DNA of 64,000 bases from contig NC_079487.1 of NCBI RefSeq assembly GCF_020520425.1, positions 104,194,141-104,258,140 on the forward strand, in the 5' to 3' direction. The translations under genes and the position numbers were made by a program. This stretch comes from Spinacia oleracea (taxonomy: Eukaryota; Streptophyta; Magnoliopsida; Caryophyllales; Amaranthaceae). This document shows, in pieces, positions 1-12,415 of this stretch. Position 1 is the first letter of the stretch. Each line of letters begins with the position of its first letter. Below the pieces are notes generated by a model. That model worked only from the letters and a program-made list of their open reading frames with translations. It was not told the origin of the DNA and did no database searches.

Positions 1-1667
1 TCAGGAAGGGTCTCAGCATACTTGGGAGGAATAGCATTGCGCATCAGAGTCATTATCCGCCTCCGGTCATGAGAGTTAAACCCGCCTATAGAAGGGATCT
101 GATCTAATTCAGCATCAATATCTTTCTGAGGGTCGGATATTTCTATTGGAAAAACAACGGCCTTAGAATCTCTTGGAGAGACTATAGAACTGCTAGACGA
201 GGAACGGCAAGTGGTTACGATGTTGGAGTAAAACTTACCACCAGAATTCCTAGCCCTCTCCGTCGCCTTCAGAAGAATATTCCGGCGGACGGCTGCATCA
301 ATTCCCCCAAGAGGATCAACCGCCGCTCCAGCTTTCTGAGAGCTAGGAGAAGCGGATGCAGTATGAGGCGCAGCGGACACCTTGGACGCCTTCGAGGCTG
401 TTGACTTGAAGACGGGTTTCCCTGTGCCGCCAGCCCTGCGCTTGGAAGAAGGTGCCGCGTCCGAGGCCGCCTTCCTTGAACTCTGAAGAAACAAAGACAC
501 GTAAGATGCAAACATTGAAGGAAATCACATGTTTAGGAAGGCTTGAACAATACCTTCTTCTCCTCAGTAGGAGGATGATGAACCACCTGCTCTGGGACAG
601 CTTGCTCAGCCGCCTTCTGACGCTGCAAAGCCTCAAAAGTGCTGGCGTCAAGTACCTTTGCCAGCCAGGACGACATATCCACCCGGCCTTTGGATGCATC
701 ATCCAGCTTCTCCATAGCCTCGTCTGAAAATCAAAGAAAGACGTTAGTACAGAGTAAAGCATTGATAAAACAGCGAAAGATCTGAAGGTACAAATACATT
801 ACCTCTCGGCATATACGGACACAAGCCCACAGCCGAGAGGAAAACGGGATCGGCCAATTGATCCAAATGAGGCAACCACCCATCGGGTATATAAGCCGTC
901 TTGGCCTTAACTATGAGCGGCTTGGCCTTGAACAAGGACGAGATCTGTTTCCAGAGAGCGGGGGAAGCTGGAGGAAAGGAGTCGCTTTTTCCAACGAAAT
1001 TGGGCTTAAGCGTCCAACGTCTCATCCGCTCGCACATCTCCAAGTTGGTGGTTTTAATAACCACCCACTTCTTCCTCCAGTGATGCCACTTGGACGCCTT
1101 GCCCATCACCGTCCGATAAGTGCCCTTGTAAGTGAGAATCAGCCAACCTTCAGCGGACTTGGGAACCTGAGACATGGAGGTTATCCTCAGGAATGCTGGG
1201 AACGAGGGAGTAATACCCTCAAGCTCACATCAGGCAATATAGCCAAAAACGTCAGCCCAGGAGTTGGGAGACATTTGGTTCAGACCTATGTTGAAGCCGT
1301 CCAACAACTCCACCACAAAAGGGTGAGGAGGAAATCTCATGCCGAGCTTCAGAAAGGAGCTGTACACGGAAAACTCCCCTTCTACCAGTCCAAAGCTGGT
1401 GCAGTCCATGCCAGCCGGCATACGGAACTTGTACTCGGGACCCAGATTTAGAGACGCCCCATAATCTGCTCCCTTGGCAGTGAGAAAAGTCAGCCACGAC
1501 TGAAGTGGGAAGATCTCACTAGGGTGGAGGTGACCTTCTTCTCCACCTGAAGGGCCCGCTGGCGCACCATCGACGCGCTCGTTTGAGGGGACGTCCTCCT
1601 CCATGAGAGAAGAAGATTCCCCTTCGAGTTGTGGATCATCTTCTATTCGCACCATGATACCCTGCAC
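1..1667 (-). mobile_element. Fossil antisense accessory ORF (aORF) of a Tat-lineage Ty3/gypsy retrotransposon
   Basis: The minus strand reads a protein starting near 1667 with an acidic, Pro/Gly/Ser-rich leader. A segment with the pattern Y-K-F-R-M-P-A and L-G-M-R-F-P-P-H-P-F-V follows; this is typical of the plant 'putative gypsy-type transposon' domain (Pfam Transposase_28). Matching downstream segments continue to the window edge, including a basic Trp-rich stretch near 1000-1170 and a Ser/Ala/Lys-rich tail. The ORF runs opposite to the neighbouring LTR (2125-2603). That is the known layout of antisense extra ORFs between pol and the 3' LTR in Tat-type gypsy elements. A TATA-like CTATAAATA lies on the minus strand at 2015-2023 and could serve this ORF. 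The copy is a fossil with a few breaks; the family is also known to splice. The rest of the element lies left of the window. Domain and lineage are recognised from memory. Confidence 0.7.
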
Positions 1668-2124
1668 AGGCTGAAGATTTGGCTCAAGACGAGGGGCATT
1701 ACTTGGAAAGTGAAGACGTCAAAAGGGCAGGTCGCCGCCCTCAGTTTTGACGTGGTCTTCACATCATTAATAAGAAAAGGGAACTAGGAAGGACCAAAAT
1801 CAACAAACAAATTTTTCCAAAAAAGAGTGTTACCTGATAGATCGAAGAGGAAGTTTTCAAAGAAATTTGATGAAGAACTGCAAGAACAGGACCTTGAGGA
1901 TTATGGCGGCGCTACAGTGGCTCCTGGTGGATGTTAGACCCTGGAAATCGCCTTCTCCTATGGCTCTCAAATGATCACTAGAAATGAGGAGGAAATTCAC
2001 TCGAAATGGTCACTTATTTATAGAGTGGTAAGAAATGATTACTCCTGCCACGCGTCGTCACTGTAGTGAACAATCCAAGAGCAGTGAAAACTAACGTCCG
2101 TTTTCACCCCTCATGAGGGGCAAA

Positions 2125-2603
2125 TGATGTGGGCCTAATAGTTGCCACCTTAAGGCCCAAAGAGGTCATGATGACTAGCCGAACGAATCCATGGCTCAAG
2201 CCCAAGAAGCAGGCCTGGACCTTGGTGTTCAGGTAAAATAAGGGCACGACCTTAGTTAAGGAAGCCCATGATCTTTGGCCCAACTTGCTAAGAGGTCATT
2301 TGACAGAAGGATACATGTCCCTAATCCTACGAAGCACATAGATAAGGATGAGGGATCATTTCCCAAGAAACCCTAGCCCTATAAAAGCCTCAGATCCCAA
2401 GGTAAGAGGGTAATCAATTCATTCCCACCAACCTAAAACTATCTTTGCTCTGCCTTCTCTCTACAAACTACTTCTCTCTCTAGCTTATACTTACTTAAGC
2501 ATCGGAGGGAATATTCCTACGGGAATATTCTTGTTTTGCAGGTTGCCAGAGGTTCGTGTCAGCTCATACTTGATACCTCCGAGGAACGCGTGACACGTTA
2601 TCA
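2125..2603 (+). mobile_element. 3' LTR of the Tat-type Ty3/gypsy fossil
   Basis: A purine-rich tract (GAGGGGCAAA, 2115-2124) is followed by TGATGTGG, and the block ends in ATCA at 2603, so its ends are the short inverted pair TGAT/ATCA. Inside are a TATAAAA box at 2380-2386 and a following leader with 'aagcatcggaggg', a phrase common in plant gypsy LTRs. The length of about 479 bp suits a Tat-lineage LTR. The 5' LTR and pol genes are outside the window, so age cannot be judged from LTR divergence. The boundary call is inference from the polypurine tract and terminal dinucleotides. Confidence 0.65.
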
Positions 2604-4851
2604 CCATAAAAGATCCCACAACAATTACCTCTTACACACTTAATAATTTTATTAATTACCGTGTCACTTTCCCATAAGTGACACTTATTTAGGAACAGAT
2701 GAAGTATTAAGTTATTAACCAATCGCAGATACTCTTGTAGGAACACCGAATACTCGAATAGCCTTGACAAACTCGACTTCGTGGGCCTTTTCCTTCATGG
2801 GCTTAATTGAGCAAACTACTAAATAGGTTGAGCCAAAGTGACGGACCATATGTCAAAGATATGACAAAAGACTGAAAGAGCACTACATGATGCGGTTGTT
2901 GGCGTGGAAATAGAAGAAATACAAGTAACAAGACCAACCATAATAACCATCACAAATTGGCGGGGAACTTACCTTGTAAATTTAAGGTCACAAAATCGAG
3001 TCCTATTAGTCGCATTATGATTGAAAATAGCTCAAATAATGACTTACATAATTGGACTGACTAACCCGATTAAGTATCTTTTTCTTCTTTTTACTTGCCT
3101 AAAAAAACCAAACCAACAACCATATACTGATATACATAGATTATACAACATACAACTGATACAAGTCATGACGCATATCACCAACATCTAATAGCAAGTT
3201 GGCAAAAATCATAGAGCCAGCAAAAAATCTTAATTTAAATCTTCAATTTAACTTATATTATACAAGTATATTCCTATTCTTATAACAAAAATGGTGTCCT
3301 ACCTCTACAGCACAACCCTAATCATATAATCAACCCAATAGTTAGAAAACCAATTAGTTGTTCTTTTTTTTTTTTTTAAATGACAGATAAATATTATGGA
3401 ATTCTAAATGGCAATCAGTAGTGATAATTGTTGTCACATGTCATTTGTACAAGGTGACAAGCAAAGGCAGCCAATAGACATTGACATGCCAGGTTGGCTT
3501 GTTGAGTTGGCTTTATTGTCCAGTTGTCATTGATTTGATCACAATTTTAGGTATTTTCGTAATTATATTACAACTTAAGGGTTATTTTAGTTTATGGTTG
3601 AACTGTCTATATGTTTGATACCTCAGTATTATTGTTATTATTTCCAAACACAAATTATAAGTTTTCATAATATTTTGAAATTGGTAGTTGGCTAATTCCA
3701 ATTGCTGTCGTGCATTCAAGTCAATTGGATATTCCAAACCAAACAAAGGTTGAAAGGGAGTGTATTTGTGATTTTATTTCCTATCATTTAAGTTTCAAGT
3801 TTTGTGTTCGATTATCTCCAGCTACCTCTTTCCCCTTCGCCTCCATTGATCGTTACATTCTTTTCAGGTAAAACTTGCATACTTATATGAAATTGATTTC
3901 TTAATTTCAAGTTTAATTTTGTTCTTCGTGGTATTGCTTTTTATGATTTATCGGGGTGTCAGAAAAGATAAAAGTATAAACAATATTTACAGACTTTAAT
4001 GTAAAGGGTTAACTTTGATCGTCATGACATCTTTAATAGTTATACATACGTAGTTTATTTGGGAAATTTACATACATAGTTCATGAAAATCAGTTATTGT
4101 TATTGCCTTATTGTCATGCGAGTTTTGTCGAATTCATAACGGTTATTATTCACAATGATAAATATTGGTATAGGTCTCAAAAATAAAAAAAAAGGAGGGG
4201 GAAAGGGGATCTTATATCTTGGGGCCTAATTAATTAGGTGATGTTTCCCTCAAAATTTGTATAATAATTGTTAAGTATAGTAGAAGGAATTTTCCTTGGC
4301 ATGTATACATGAAATAAGCTACGTAGTACTTCATATGGTTTGACAAGATAAGGTTTGATTTGGATAAAAACAATAAGCCATGTTAATGACATCATGTTTT
4401 AGAAAATAAGCTACTACTTTACGTTTCATAAAAATAAAAAAAAAAGGTTGGATTAGGAAGAAAATAAAATAAATTATACGTTAGATAAGATAAGCTATCA
4501 TGTTACATCATGTTTTAGAAAACGATCTATAATACGTAATACTCCGAATTTGATTTCTTCAAGTTATATATTTATTAAATATTTATAGTCCATCTTATAT
4601 TCGTACCAAACATTGGTTTTAATCTATAACTTATATCCGCATAAACCTAATCATTGACGACTATCAGGTTTGTATCTCCCATCATCAGTTATATTCGTAT
4701 TTTCTTTATAGCTCATTCGCACGCAAAAAAAAACTTTTAAGTGCCAAAGATTTAAGTAATTTTGGATACATATATGGAATTACTTATGCATCGTAGTGGG
4801 TTAAGTGATGAGTTTTGGACATGGTTGATTTGGGTTGCAGGTTATACTAAA
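2604..4851 (+). promoter_or_regulatory. Upstream region and probable 5' UTR of the PCaP1-like gene
   Basis: No coding gene is seen here. The stretch is AT-rich with homopolymer runs. A pyrimidine-rich segment at about 3790-3868 ends in a good donor context (TTTTCAG followed by GTAAAA). A good acceptor (GGGTTGCAG) lies at 4832-4840, just before the PCaP1 start codon. These could bound a 5' UTR intron of about 970 bp, which is inference. Two in-frame ATGs upstream of 4852 (at 4762 and 4774) would then fall in the intron and not be used. Confidence 0.35.
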
Positions 4852-6606
4852 ATGGGTTACTGGAAAACAACGGTTCTCCCACAGATTAAGAAAGCCTTTG
4901 GAAAAGATCCCGCCAAAAAAGCTGCTGCTCTTGAAGCATGCAAGTCCTTTGATGTTTGCAAGGTACCTATTTCCATCCTATGTTTTTTTTTATTGTTTTT
5001 TTGGGTGCGAATGAGGTACGATGGCTAGATTTCTAATAAATAACTCATAATTATTAAAAAAATTATTTCAACTTTATCCAACACTTTTTCGTCATCGGGG
5101 TAAAGAGGACGAGCAAAATTAGTGATACGCTTGTTTTTTTCGTTGGGTGAATGAACCACAAAGGTAATACAAAATAAAAATATGAGACTTAACCTCAATC
5201 TTAACCATTAGACCAATACCTCATTAATAATGATGTGATTGTGGATGTCGGTTGATGTAATTAGTTTAGTACATGCGTTTTTGTGGACGGCATATTTTTA
5301 CATTGATAATTTAGTACCACTAGTCCATAACTTGAGATCGAATATTGTTTACCTCATCGGCCACAAACGCTAAAAATTAGAAATTAACGTTTTGTTCTCC
5401 AAATAACAATTTTACCCCATTTGACTAAAGTTGCAGTCCACTTTGTATTTCAAGGAGATTAAAATATTTGACAACGTACGTACGTGTGTAGGAGGAAGTA
5501 TCCAAGGAATTTGAGGAGAAGAAAAATGAGCTGCAGCCCAAAGTACTTGAGATTTACGAAGCTTCATCAACTGAACTCAAGGTCAGTTTGTAGGGAAATA
5601 ACATTTTGATAAGAACCCAAAGAAAAACTTAATATGACCGGTTTTTGGTGGAATCGCAGACTTTGGTAAAAGAACCCAAAGAAGCTGGGCTCAAGAAGTA
5701 TTCGGCCGAGGTTCAGACCTTCCTTGATAAGCTCGTTGGAATTGGTATGTTTTTAAGTCATTTTACTCTCTAACTTTACGTTTCCCCTTTATTATTGCAA
5801 CAAGTACTTGCCGCGTTCAAATCCCGTCTACATTATTACTCCATTCGTCCTTTTTATTACTCTATGGAAGAAACTTCACTTTATTAAGATTTTGGTGTAA
5901 ATAATGCACGTGGGTTAGCAAAGTGGTCCCATGAGTAGAGACATAGAGAGAAAGCAAGTGAAAAAACTTACAGTAACATTTAAGGTATGTAGCAATCTCA
6001 AAGGGACATTCCAAAGAGGAAAATAGGGCAAACAAAAAAGGACGGAGGGAGTATTTGTTTGTGTATGTGTATTTTTTAAAATGGAGCAAGTTCAGCGTTA
6101 CATCAACCGGAGCCTGATTAGTTTCTGTTTATTTGTTTTTTATGACATAGTTTTCTCTTAGTAGATTAATCCTGTTGCCTAAGCCAAACTTTATGTCTTT
6201 TTTACTCATTGTTATTTTCAAATCCACAGAGTTCCCAGGTTCCAAATTAGCTTGTGAGGCTAGTTCAAAGTTCGGGCCAGCACTTGTTTCAGGACCAGTA
6301 ATATTCGTGTTCGAAAAGGTCTCAACATTCATCGTCACTGAGGAGAAACCAAGGGAGATTGAAGTCCCAGCCCCAGCCGCCATCTCCGCCACAGCAGAAG
6401 AAACAACCACAGCGACAGAAACAACCACCGAGACAGAGAAGGAGATAGTTGTGGCAGAGGAAAAGCCTAGTGTAGCAGCACCACCCGCGGCAGCAGCCGT
6501 GGTGACTCCTCCAGCTGAGACAGCCCCTCCTAAGGAAGAACCACCAAAGGTGGAGCAGCCACAAGCTGAGGAGCCAGCAAAAAAAACTGAGCAACCAAAT
6601 GCATGA
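4852..6606 (+). CDS. PCaP1: Plasma-membrane-associated cation-binding protein 1-like (DREPP family)
   Basis: Exons are 4852-4962, 5492-5581, 5660-5744 and 6230-6606, all with GT/AG introns and matching phases, giving 220 aa. The start at 4852 is chosen because it yields the family-defining MGYWK N-terminus, with Gly2 available for N-myristoylation and a Lys-rich amphipathic segment (residues 5-23). The core carries the DREPP hallmarks EEKKNELQPKV, LVKEPKEAGLKK and FGPALVSGPVIFVFEKVSTF. The tail (from about residue 130) is low-complexity, rich in Glu, Pro, Ala, Thr and Val, with EEKP motifs expected for Ca2+ binding. In known members the N-terminus binds phosphatidylinositol phosphates and calmodulin, and the protein sits on the cytosolic face of the plasma membrane in Ca2+ and microtubule signalling. 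Length is close to the Arabidopsis protein (225 aa). Intron 3 carries a Stowaway-like MITE. Nothing looks broken. Confidence 0.93.
5839..6051. mobile_element. Stowaway-like MITE in intron 3 of PCaP1
   Basis: Inverted ends CTCCATTCGTCCTTTTT and AAAAAGGACGGAGGGAG are flanked by TA dinucleotides (5837-5838 and 6052-6053), as expected for Tc1/mariner-derived Stowaway elements. Its 213 bp have no coding capacity. It lies wholly inside the intron and leaves both splice sites intact. Confidence 0.8.
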
Positions 6607-7341
6607 TCATGATCATGATCAACAACACTAAAGACTCAACTCTTTCCTCTCTTAGCTTGCCTTTTGTTTTTTCTTTTTTGTACATTTGTGAAGAAGAAAT
6701 GTAAAACTGTATTTTGTTATTCTCCATTTTTTTGTTTAATTATCTTGTGAAATTGCAAAGATTCTGCCTTTTGGTTTACATGTATCATTGTTCAATTTTT
6801 TGAGGGGATATTATATTGTTACTTTTTTCTCTTTCATTTAATGACCATTGTGTATGCAACTAATAGTCTAATACCCCGTTCAAGCTAAGTTTGGTATGGT
6901 GGAAAATAGATAATATTTTAACCTAAAGGTTCGATCCTCGATAAGGACACTTTGAGAATGCGGATCCTCTTATCTCACCCTCCCCCACCACCACAAAATG
7001 TCTAGCCCGATAATTCAAACTGTGTTTGATCTACGAGGATTTTGACTCAGTACGACACTTCATTATATATGTCGGAGAAAAAAAAGTACAATAGTTAATA
7101 CTTTATAATCCGTATTACATATGTATACTCCACAATACTCTTAATTCAGTGTACAATCCATCACTTGTGGAGTTCCAATGACGTTCAAAAGTTTGCATTT
7201 TTAATTCAGTTACTCAAATGCCTTTTATTTTTAACATTTTGGGAATTTCGGGGTTAACAAGGGAATTTTCCCCCCAGAAGTAAGACAACGATAACATAAT
7301 TTACCTTGTATTTTCTTGTACTAAACATTACTAGTGCAATA

Positions 7342-7663
7342 CTTTCTCTGTATTTATTTAACAGATACACTTGATTGAACACGGATATTAAGAAGAAAAA
7401 TTGAATGAAATAAAGTAATAAAACAAGTGGGGTGGATAGATATTTTAATAAGTAAAACAAGTGGGGACCATGTCATTTGAGGGGGTAGGGTGGGGTGTAG
7501 TTACGAAATTATTTGTTTAATAAGGTGGTGGGACATAGGATATATTAGATAGATTATTTAATGAGATGGTGGGATTGATAAGTTACTAAAAATGGCAAGT
7601 GTATCTCTTAAATAAATACGGCCGGAAAAGGCAAGTGTATCCCTTAAATAAATACGGAGGGAG
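7342..7663. mobile_element. Stowaway-like MITE
   Basis: Terminal inverted repeats of about 30 bp (left CTTTCTCTGTATTTATTTAA, right TTAAATAAATACGGAGGGAG) are flanked by TA at 7340-7341 and 7664-7665. Near the right end a unit of about 35 bp is repeated twice (7591-7625 and 7628-7662). No coding capacity is seen in its 322 bp. Confidence 0.75.
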
Positions 7664-8805
7664 TATAAAATTCCAAACCTGAGGATCACGAGTTATAAAG
7701 TAACAAAGCATATAATGTACAATCACATGAACAAAATAACACGTGAAGTAGTATTTTGTGTAGAATGTAAAAGATGCAACCGGTTGTACATGCATCACCA
7801 CGTAAGAAATGACTGTTTTGCCTTTCATTTAACGTATTTGTAATGTTGGTCAATTATTAGAGTGGAGGAAAAAGTCAAAAAGGGCCTTGATGTTTGCCAC
7901 GACAAGAAAGATGATTGTTGATGGAATTGTCGAAATTGCAAAAATCTCGGGTGGATTGGGAATAATGTAAATGGAGCTAATCGCACAATTGAATATAATG
8001 TCGCCGTTTAGATGAGTTGTCTTAATTAAGTTGTGGTCGTTAAGGACTCCATGAGAACGTTTGACCAAAAGTGGAAAACAATTGCTTATTTTGGTGAAAA
8101 ATAAAGTGTATAGGAGAAAAGCTCAAAACCATAACATGTTTAGTTGACAAGAAAACCTCTTTATACATGGAGTTACAACTTCTGTATAGAAAAATTAAAA
8201 AGCCTACTCGGCTACCTCTACAGCTCGAAAACAACTTCAAACCCAAAAAGATTATAAGAAAACTAATCTTCTGTTATATACCAAGTAGTGGATGACTCTT
8301 ATGTCTGCTTTTACAAGAACTCCTATAGTCCTTTATACGTATTTGTGCGATGATAATCCGCATGAACCCACTGTCCTGGAATGCCGAACGTCTGATTCAA
8401 TAATAAAGACCTGCACTGTCCTATCACGAAAAGCAAGAAGCTTCATACGTTCTCTACTGATGTTGTAACTTACAATATGGTTGTTCCTCATACATTTCCA
8501 TTAGTAAACACTAAACAGAGTTTCTTTCAGTCTCAGGGCAGGCTACATTTTCAGTACTGTAATGCCCCCACGATAGGTAGTGTTTTTAGACAGATTTCAC
8601 TTGATAATACACAATCATAACGGCCTTCTATATTCACAGATAATTAGATTTGCAGGAATACGTGGCTCTGAGGTAGGACTAGGGCACATGGTTATCTGGG
8701 AGAATGGCTATGGCTCACCCCAGGTCGATATTGCCCAATTCCTATCAGGTCCTGCAATTACGTAATTTGACTAATTAGCTCTTTGGTAAGTACGGAGTAT
8801 GATGA

Positions 8806-9990
8806 TGTTAGGTGCAGAACTCAGCAATAAATAGAAGCATTTGCAATTTGGCAGGATAGCGTAGGATGAAACAAACAACAACAAAAAATCTAGATTAGGA
8901 GACTGATGAACTCGCCTAATAGGAAGGGATAGTTTAGTTATTGCATAATTAATAGGTTAAGGGTATCTCGAGGAGTAAGATAGTGAGTTTGCTATAAATA
9001 GGGGAGAATAGGCAAAAAGAAAGGCATCCAGAATACTGAATTGTTACTTTTCTCTTTGTTTAGCTCTTGGGAGTGAATACTCAAAAGCTTGATAACTATC
9101 ATCTATTTTCTGTAATTCAAGATTATCAGTGATTCTCTGTTCTCTTCCTTTAAATTCTGATCCAGTTATGTTAATTCATAAGAGATGGTATCAGAGCAGA
9201 ACAAATTATTGAACAAAATAATGAAGTTTACAAGGGAAAACCCTAAAGGAGGACTTTCCGATCTCCTCTTCTACATAGCAATCCAAAAGAAGAATAAGAA
9301 TGGCATTGTTATGAAGGCTTGAGATAACATGGATTTTAAGAGAGAGTCCCTAGTGTTGTGCAACATGATAATGATAACTGAAATGTTCTTTTCAGGACAG
9401 TTCTCAAAGGAATAAGAATCCAGGAGCTTAATAGGGTCTTAAATATTCTCCTGAAGCATATGCATTTTAGAGTGTTAGAGAAAATAGAGTACAGATGCAC
9501 ATCAATAGCATCTGTTATTCTTCTGGGCTGTTAAATCAAACTAAGAATTACTGATAGTTGGAGGCCACTATTTGAGAATGATTCAGAAGGTACTAGACCA
9601 GCACAACCAAGAAATATTCAAATAAGTAGTAGCCGCCGCAACATCAATAAGTGACCATTGCAGAGCAGGTACAGGGCTAGGCAAAAATTAGGTACACTAT
9701 AACAGGCTAGAGGATGAAATGAAAATGGACTTGTGGGCCATTATGGCCAAAGAGTGGCCAAGACAGCTGAATGATAATCTTAACAGTTAGGGGTTAATAG
9801 TGTTGATTAAAGTCTTGTTAAGCCCTCCGCTGCCAGAATAACTTATCTTTGCGAGTTATATTCTAGATGAGAAAATTCCGCTACAAAGCAGCTGAATCTA
9901 GAACTTGTGATGCTAAACACTGACGTAAGGCTAAAAATCTAATAAACATTACGCAGCCATCAAAGAGCCAATGGTGTTGTCTGCTAAGAG
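8806..9990 (+). mobile_element. Decayed Copia-type LTR retrotransposon fossil (LTR plus primer-binding site)
   Basis: The primer-binding sequence TGGTATCAGAGC at 9186-9197 is complementary to initiator tRNA-Met, as in most plant Copia and many gypsy elements. It follows an LTR-like block ending in ...TTCA at 9178, with a TATA box (CTATAAATA, 8991-8999) and a TG start possibly at 8806. Downstream sequence to about 9990 looks like decayed internal DNA without a usable reading frame. No 3' LTR was found. The LTR start and the right limit are approximate. An old fossil with many breaks. Confidence 0.6.
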
Positions 9991-11502
9991 CATCCCCGGC
10001 TCCATTTTAGAGGGTTCCTTGTCTATCTTATTTTAGTTCTCATTTTTCTTACATTAACCAACTTACAAACTCTACATATAGTGCATCATTTTGTCAAATA
10101 TTACGAAATGCAATGTACTTTGAGAGTGCCTTTTAAAAGAAAATTTCTGGTTTGTTTTACTCATTAACTATAAAGGTTAGGGAGGTGGACATAGCTCTAT
10201 ACTAATGGTGTTTCTGTATCTAATAAATGTATTCATTATCCATATGAGGCTATAATCTTAACAATACTTGGCTATGTAAATGCATCCCGTACATTGTCGT
10301 TGGGGTTTGGTCCAGGGCTCAAGTAAATAGGATCGTGGAGAATTATGAAGAACAATGAGCTCACTTGTATTTTAAACACAAAATGCAGAAGTGCTTAAGA
10401 GTTTAGAGCATTTTGTAGTGTAATACAACAGGAGGGAGCAATTTACTCTCTGAAATCTCTTTTAACAAAATATAACACACATGTGTATTGTTTACAACTT
10501 CAAGTAAAATTCACTCACAAGTCACAAGACACTAACAGCTTGTTTGGATATGCATTTAGGAAGGAGAGGGAGGGATGGAAAGAGAAGAGAAGAGAAGGGG
10601 AAGTAAGGAAAGGGAAGGACAACCCATTGTTTGGTTAACAAAGATTGAGGAAAGGAAGGGGACATCAATGGAGGGAGTAGCCATTGAAACATAGCTCGAA
10701 AAATGTAACCAACCCAAGTTTTACTCTCCAAGCAATCAATGCCTTTGAAGCTTCACTCCCGCTCCACAAACTCCTCGCCGCTGGCAACTCCATTGACATC
10801 ACAGCCAGGAAACCAATCATCGTGTTTGAGCAAGAAAATATGGGTGTTAATTGCACCTAAGTTTCCGACTATCATTATTGTCATCGATGCTGCCGAAATG
10901 ATTTTTCCAACAACTGCGAATGTAAAACCTGAATTTCAAATTTGTGGAAGCGATCCAGGAGAGGTTATAGGAGAGAGAATGAAAGAGAAGTTTATTAGAG
11001 AAGGAGACCGAGGAAATACAGATGGCAGTGCAGGAGAAATGGAATTACTATGGGTGAATTTAGCAAGAGAATTTGTCGCAGCACGCCAGTGCAGTGGGAA
11101 GCCACCAGTGCTACAAGCATTGCCGCGACCATCAGGAGCTGTCAAGGCCCTCAAATGCGCCCCTGCGTGACCACGAGTGCGCCCACAACACCCTACGCCT
11201 TCCCTCACCTGAAGCACTCTATCCCCTCCGCCAATGCCTCCTGACCACCCCGCAGCCTAGAGCTGTTCCCAAAGCACGCCCCTGCAACGCACTACCAAGC
11301 CGAGCACTCTCCACCATCGAACTCATGACCCTTCCTTCTCTCGCCAGACTCCCACCACAGTCCTGCGACCACAGTCGTCGGCACCATCTCTCCTACCATC
11401 ACCCTCCCAAATTCTCCACCTTTTACATTTCTACATATTAATAATTAAACCTAGATTTCGCAATTAATTTGGGGTTTGTTTTATTTCCTCTAAGGGTGGT
11501 GT

Positions 11503-11639
11503 CAGTGTTACCTAATTCTCTAATCACCCCACGAATTGCGTACCGAAAAAGCGAATTAGTGGTACAATTTTGGTATAATTTAGCAAATTAGGTAGCGAAT
11601 TGCGTACCCAGTCTCATACTAGCGAATCAGGTAACACTG
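11503..11639. mobile_element. Short hAT-like MITE inside the left arm
   Basis: Ends CAGTGTTACCTAATTC and GAATCAGGTAACACTG (a near-perfect inverted pair, one mismatch) enclose 137 bp. They are flanked by an 8-bp near-duplicate, GGTGGTGT at 11495-11502 and GGTGGTGC at 11640-11647. An 8-bp target duplication with CAGTG ends suggests the hAT superfamily. The matching site in the right arm (around 13400) lacks this insert. Confidence 0.75.
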
Positions 11640-11647
11640 GGTGGTGC

Positions 11648-12415
11648 AATAGATCGAAAATGCGGTATCGGTCGCGGTTGCGGTATCGTCGCGGTGATGC
11701 GGTAACGGAACGGTTACGGTTGTCGCGGAACGGATCACGGACGAATTATATTTTTAAATGTGAAATTACGTAAGCATATTGTTTTTTTAAAATGAAGTTT
11801 GAAAAGTCAACCATTAATTTCTTTACAAAACTCATCCCACGTGAGAGGGGTAAAAAAAATGAAGTGTGGATTACAGTGTTACAGCTGTCTTCCATTTAAT
11901 TAATGAGTCTACAAACTCTCCACCCACCATGTAGACCAAAATAATCTTTAATAAACCCAAATGACTCTGTATATATCGCCAAAACCAGATTTTATACCTC
12001 ACCCCCACCACGTGGGCCATACCATATTCAATTAATGAATCTCCTTCCTTCCTCTTCGTGATTTCTGCAATCTCCTTCCTTCCTCTCCGTCTTCTGGATT
12101 TCTGCAATCTCCTTCATCTGCGTCTTCTGGATTTCTGCAATCTCCTTCCTTCCTCTTCGTCTTCTTTACTTCCTTCAATGGCGATATGCAATTCGGTTTC
12201 TTCTTATCTTTGTTTTTCATTTTTTCAATTTAATTCTCAAGGATGCGGTGAATTCGTGAGTGATATCGCTTGTCTCGGCCGATTTTAGACCGTATCGGTC
12301 GAAATATCGCGGTTTTATAAAAGGGCGTGATAAATCGGCATATCTTGTATCGGTAGGCTCAAAATCCGAGTTAACTCGGGCGATCCGAGTTAACTCGGAC
12401 GAGTTTTTATACCAT
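11648..12415. mobile_element. Unclassified insertion in the left arm, flanked by GGTGGTGCAAT repeats
   Basis: The sequence GGTGGTGCAAT occurs at 11640-11650 and again at 12417-12427, and the right arm of the large inverted repeat has no such block between its matching flanks. The roughly 770-bp insert starts with a repetitive GC-rich stretch (variants of cggtatcggtcgcgg and cgcggaacgg, 11655-11745). It ends with a short Leu/Arg-type repeat (gagttaactcgg, twice). It contains repeated tttctgcaatctccttc units (12061-12140). No terminal inverted repeat is obvious. A 9-11 bp duplication would suit a Mutator-like element, which is inference. Confidence 0.5.

Larger units (their letters stand above)
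6607..10536. other. Intergenic stretch: PCaP1 3' flank, one MITE, decayed Copia fossil
   Basis: About 6607-6780 is the likely 3' UTR of PCaP1. Near 6940 there is a tRNA B-box-like GGTTCGATCC. A MITE lies at 7342-7663 and a Copia fossil at about 8806-9990. Between 7850 and 8570, and between 10000 and 10530, I see only AT-rich sequence without a convincing gene. Confidence 0.5.
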
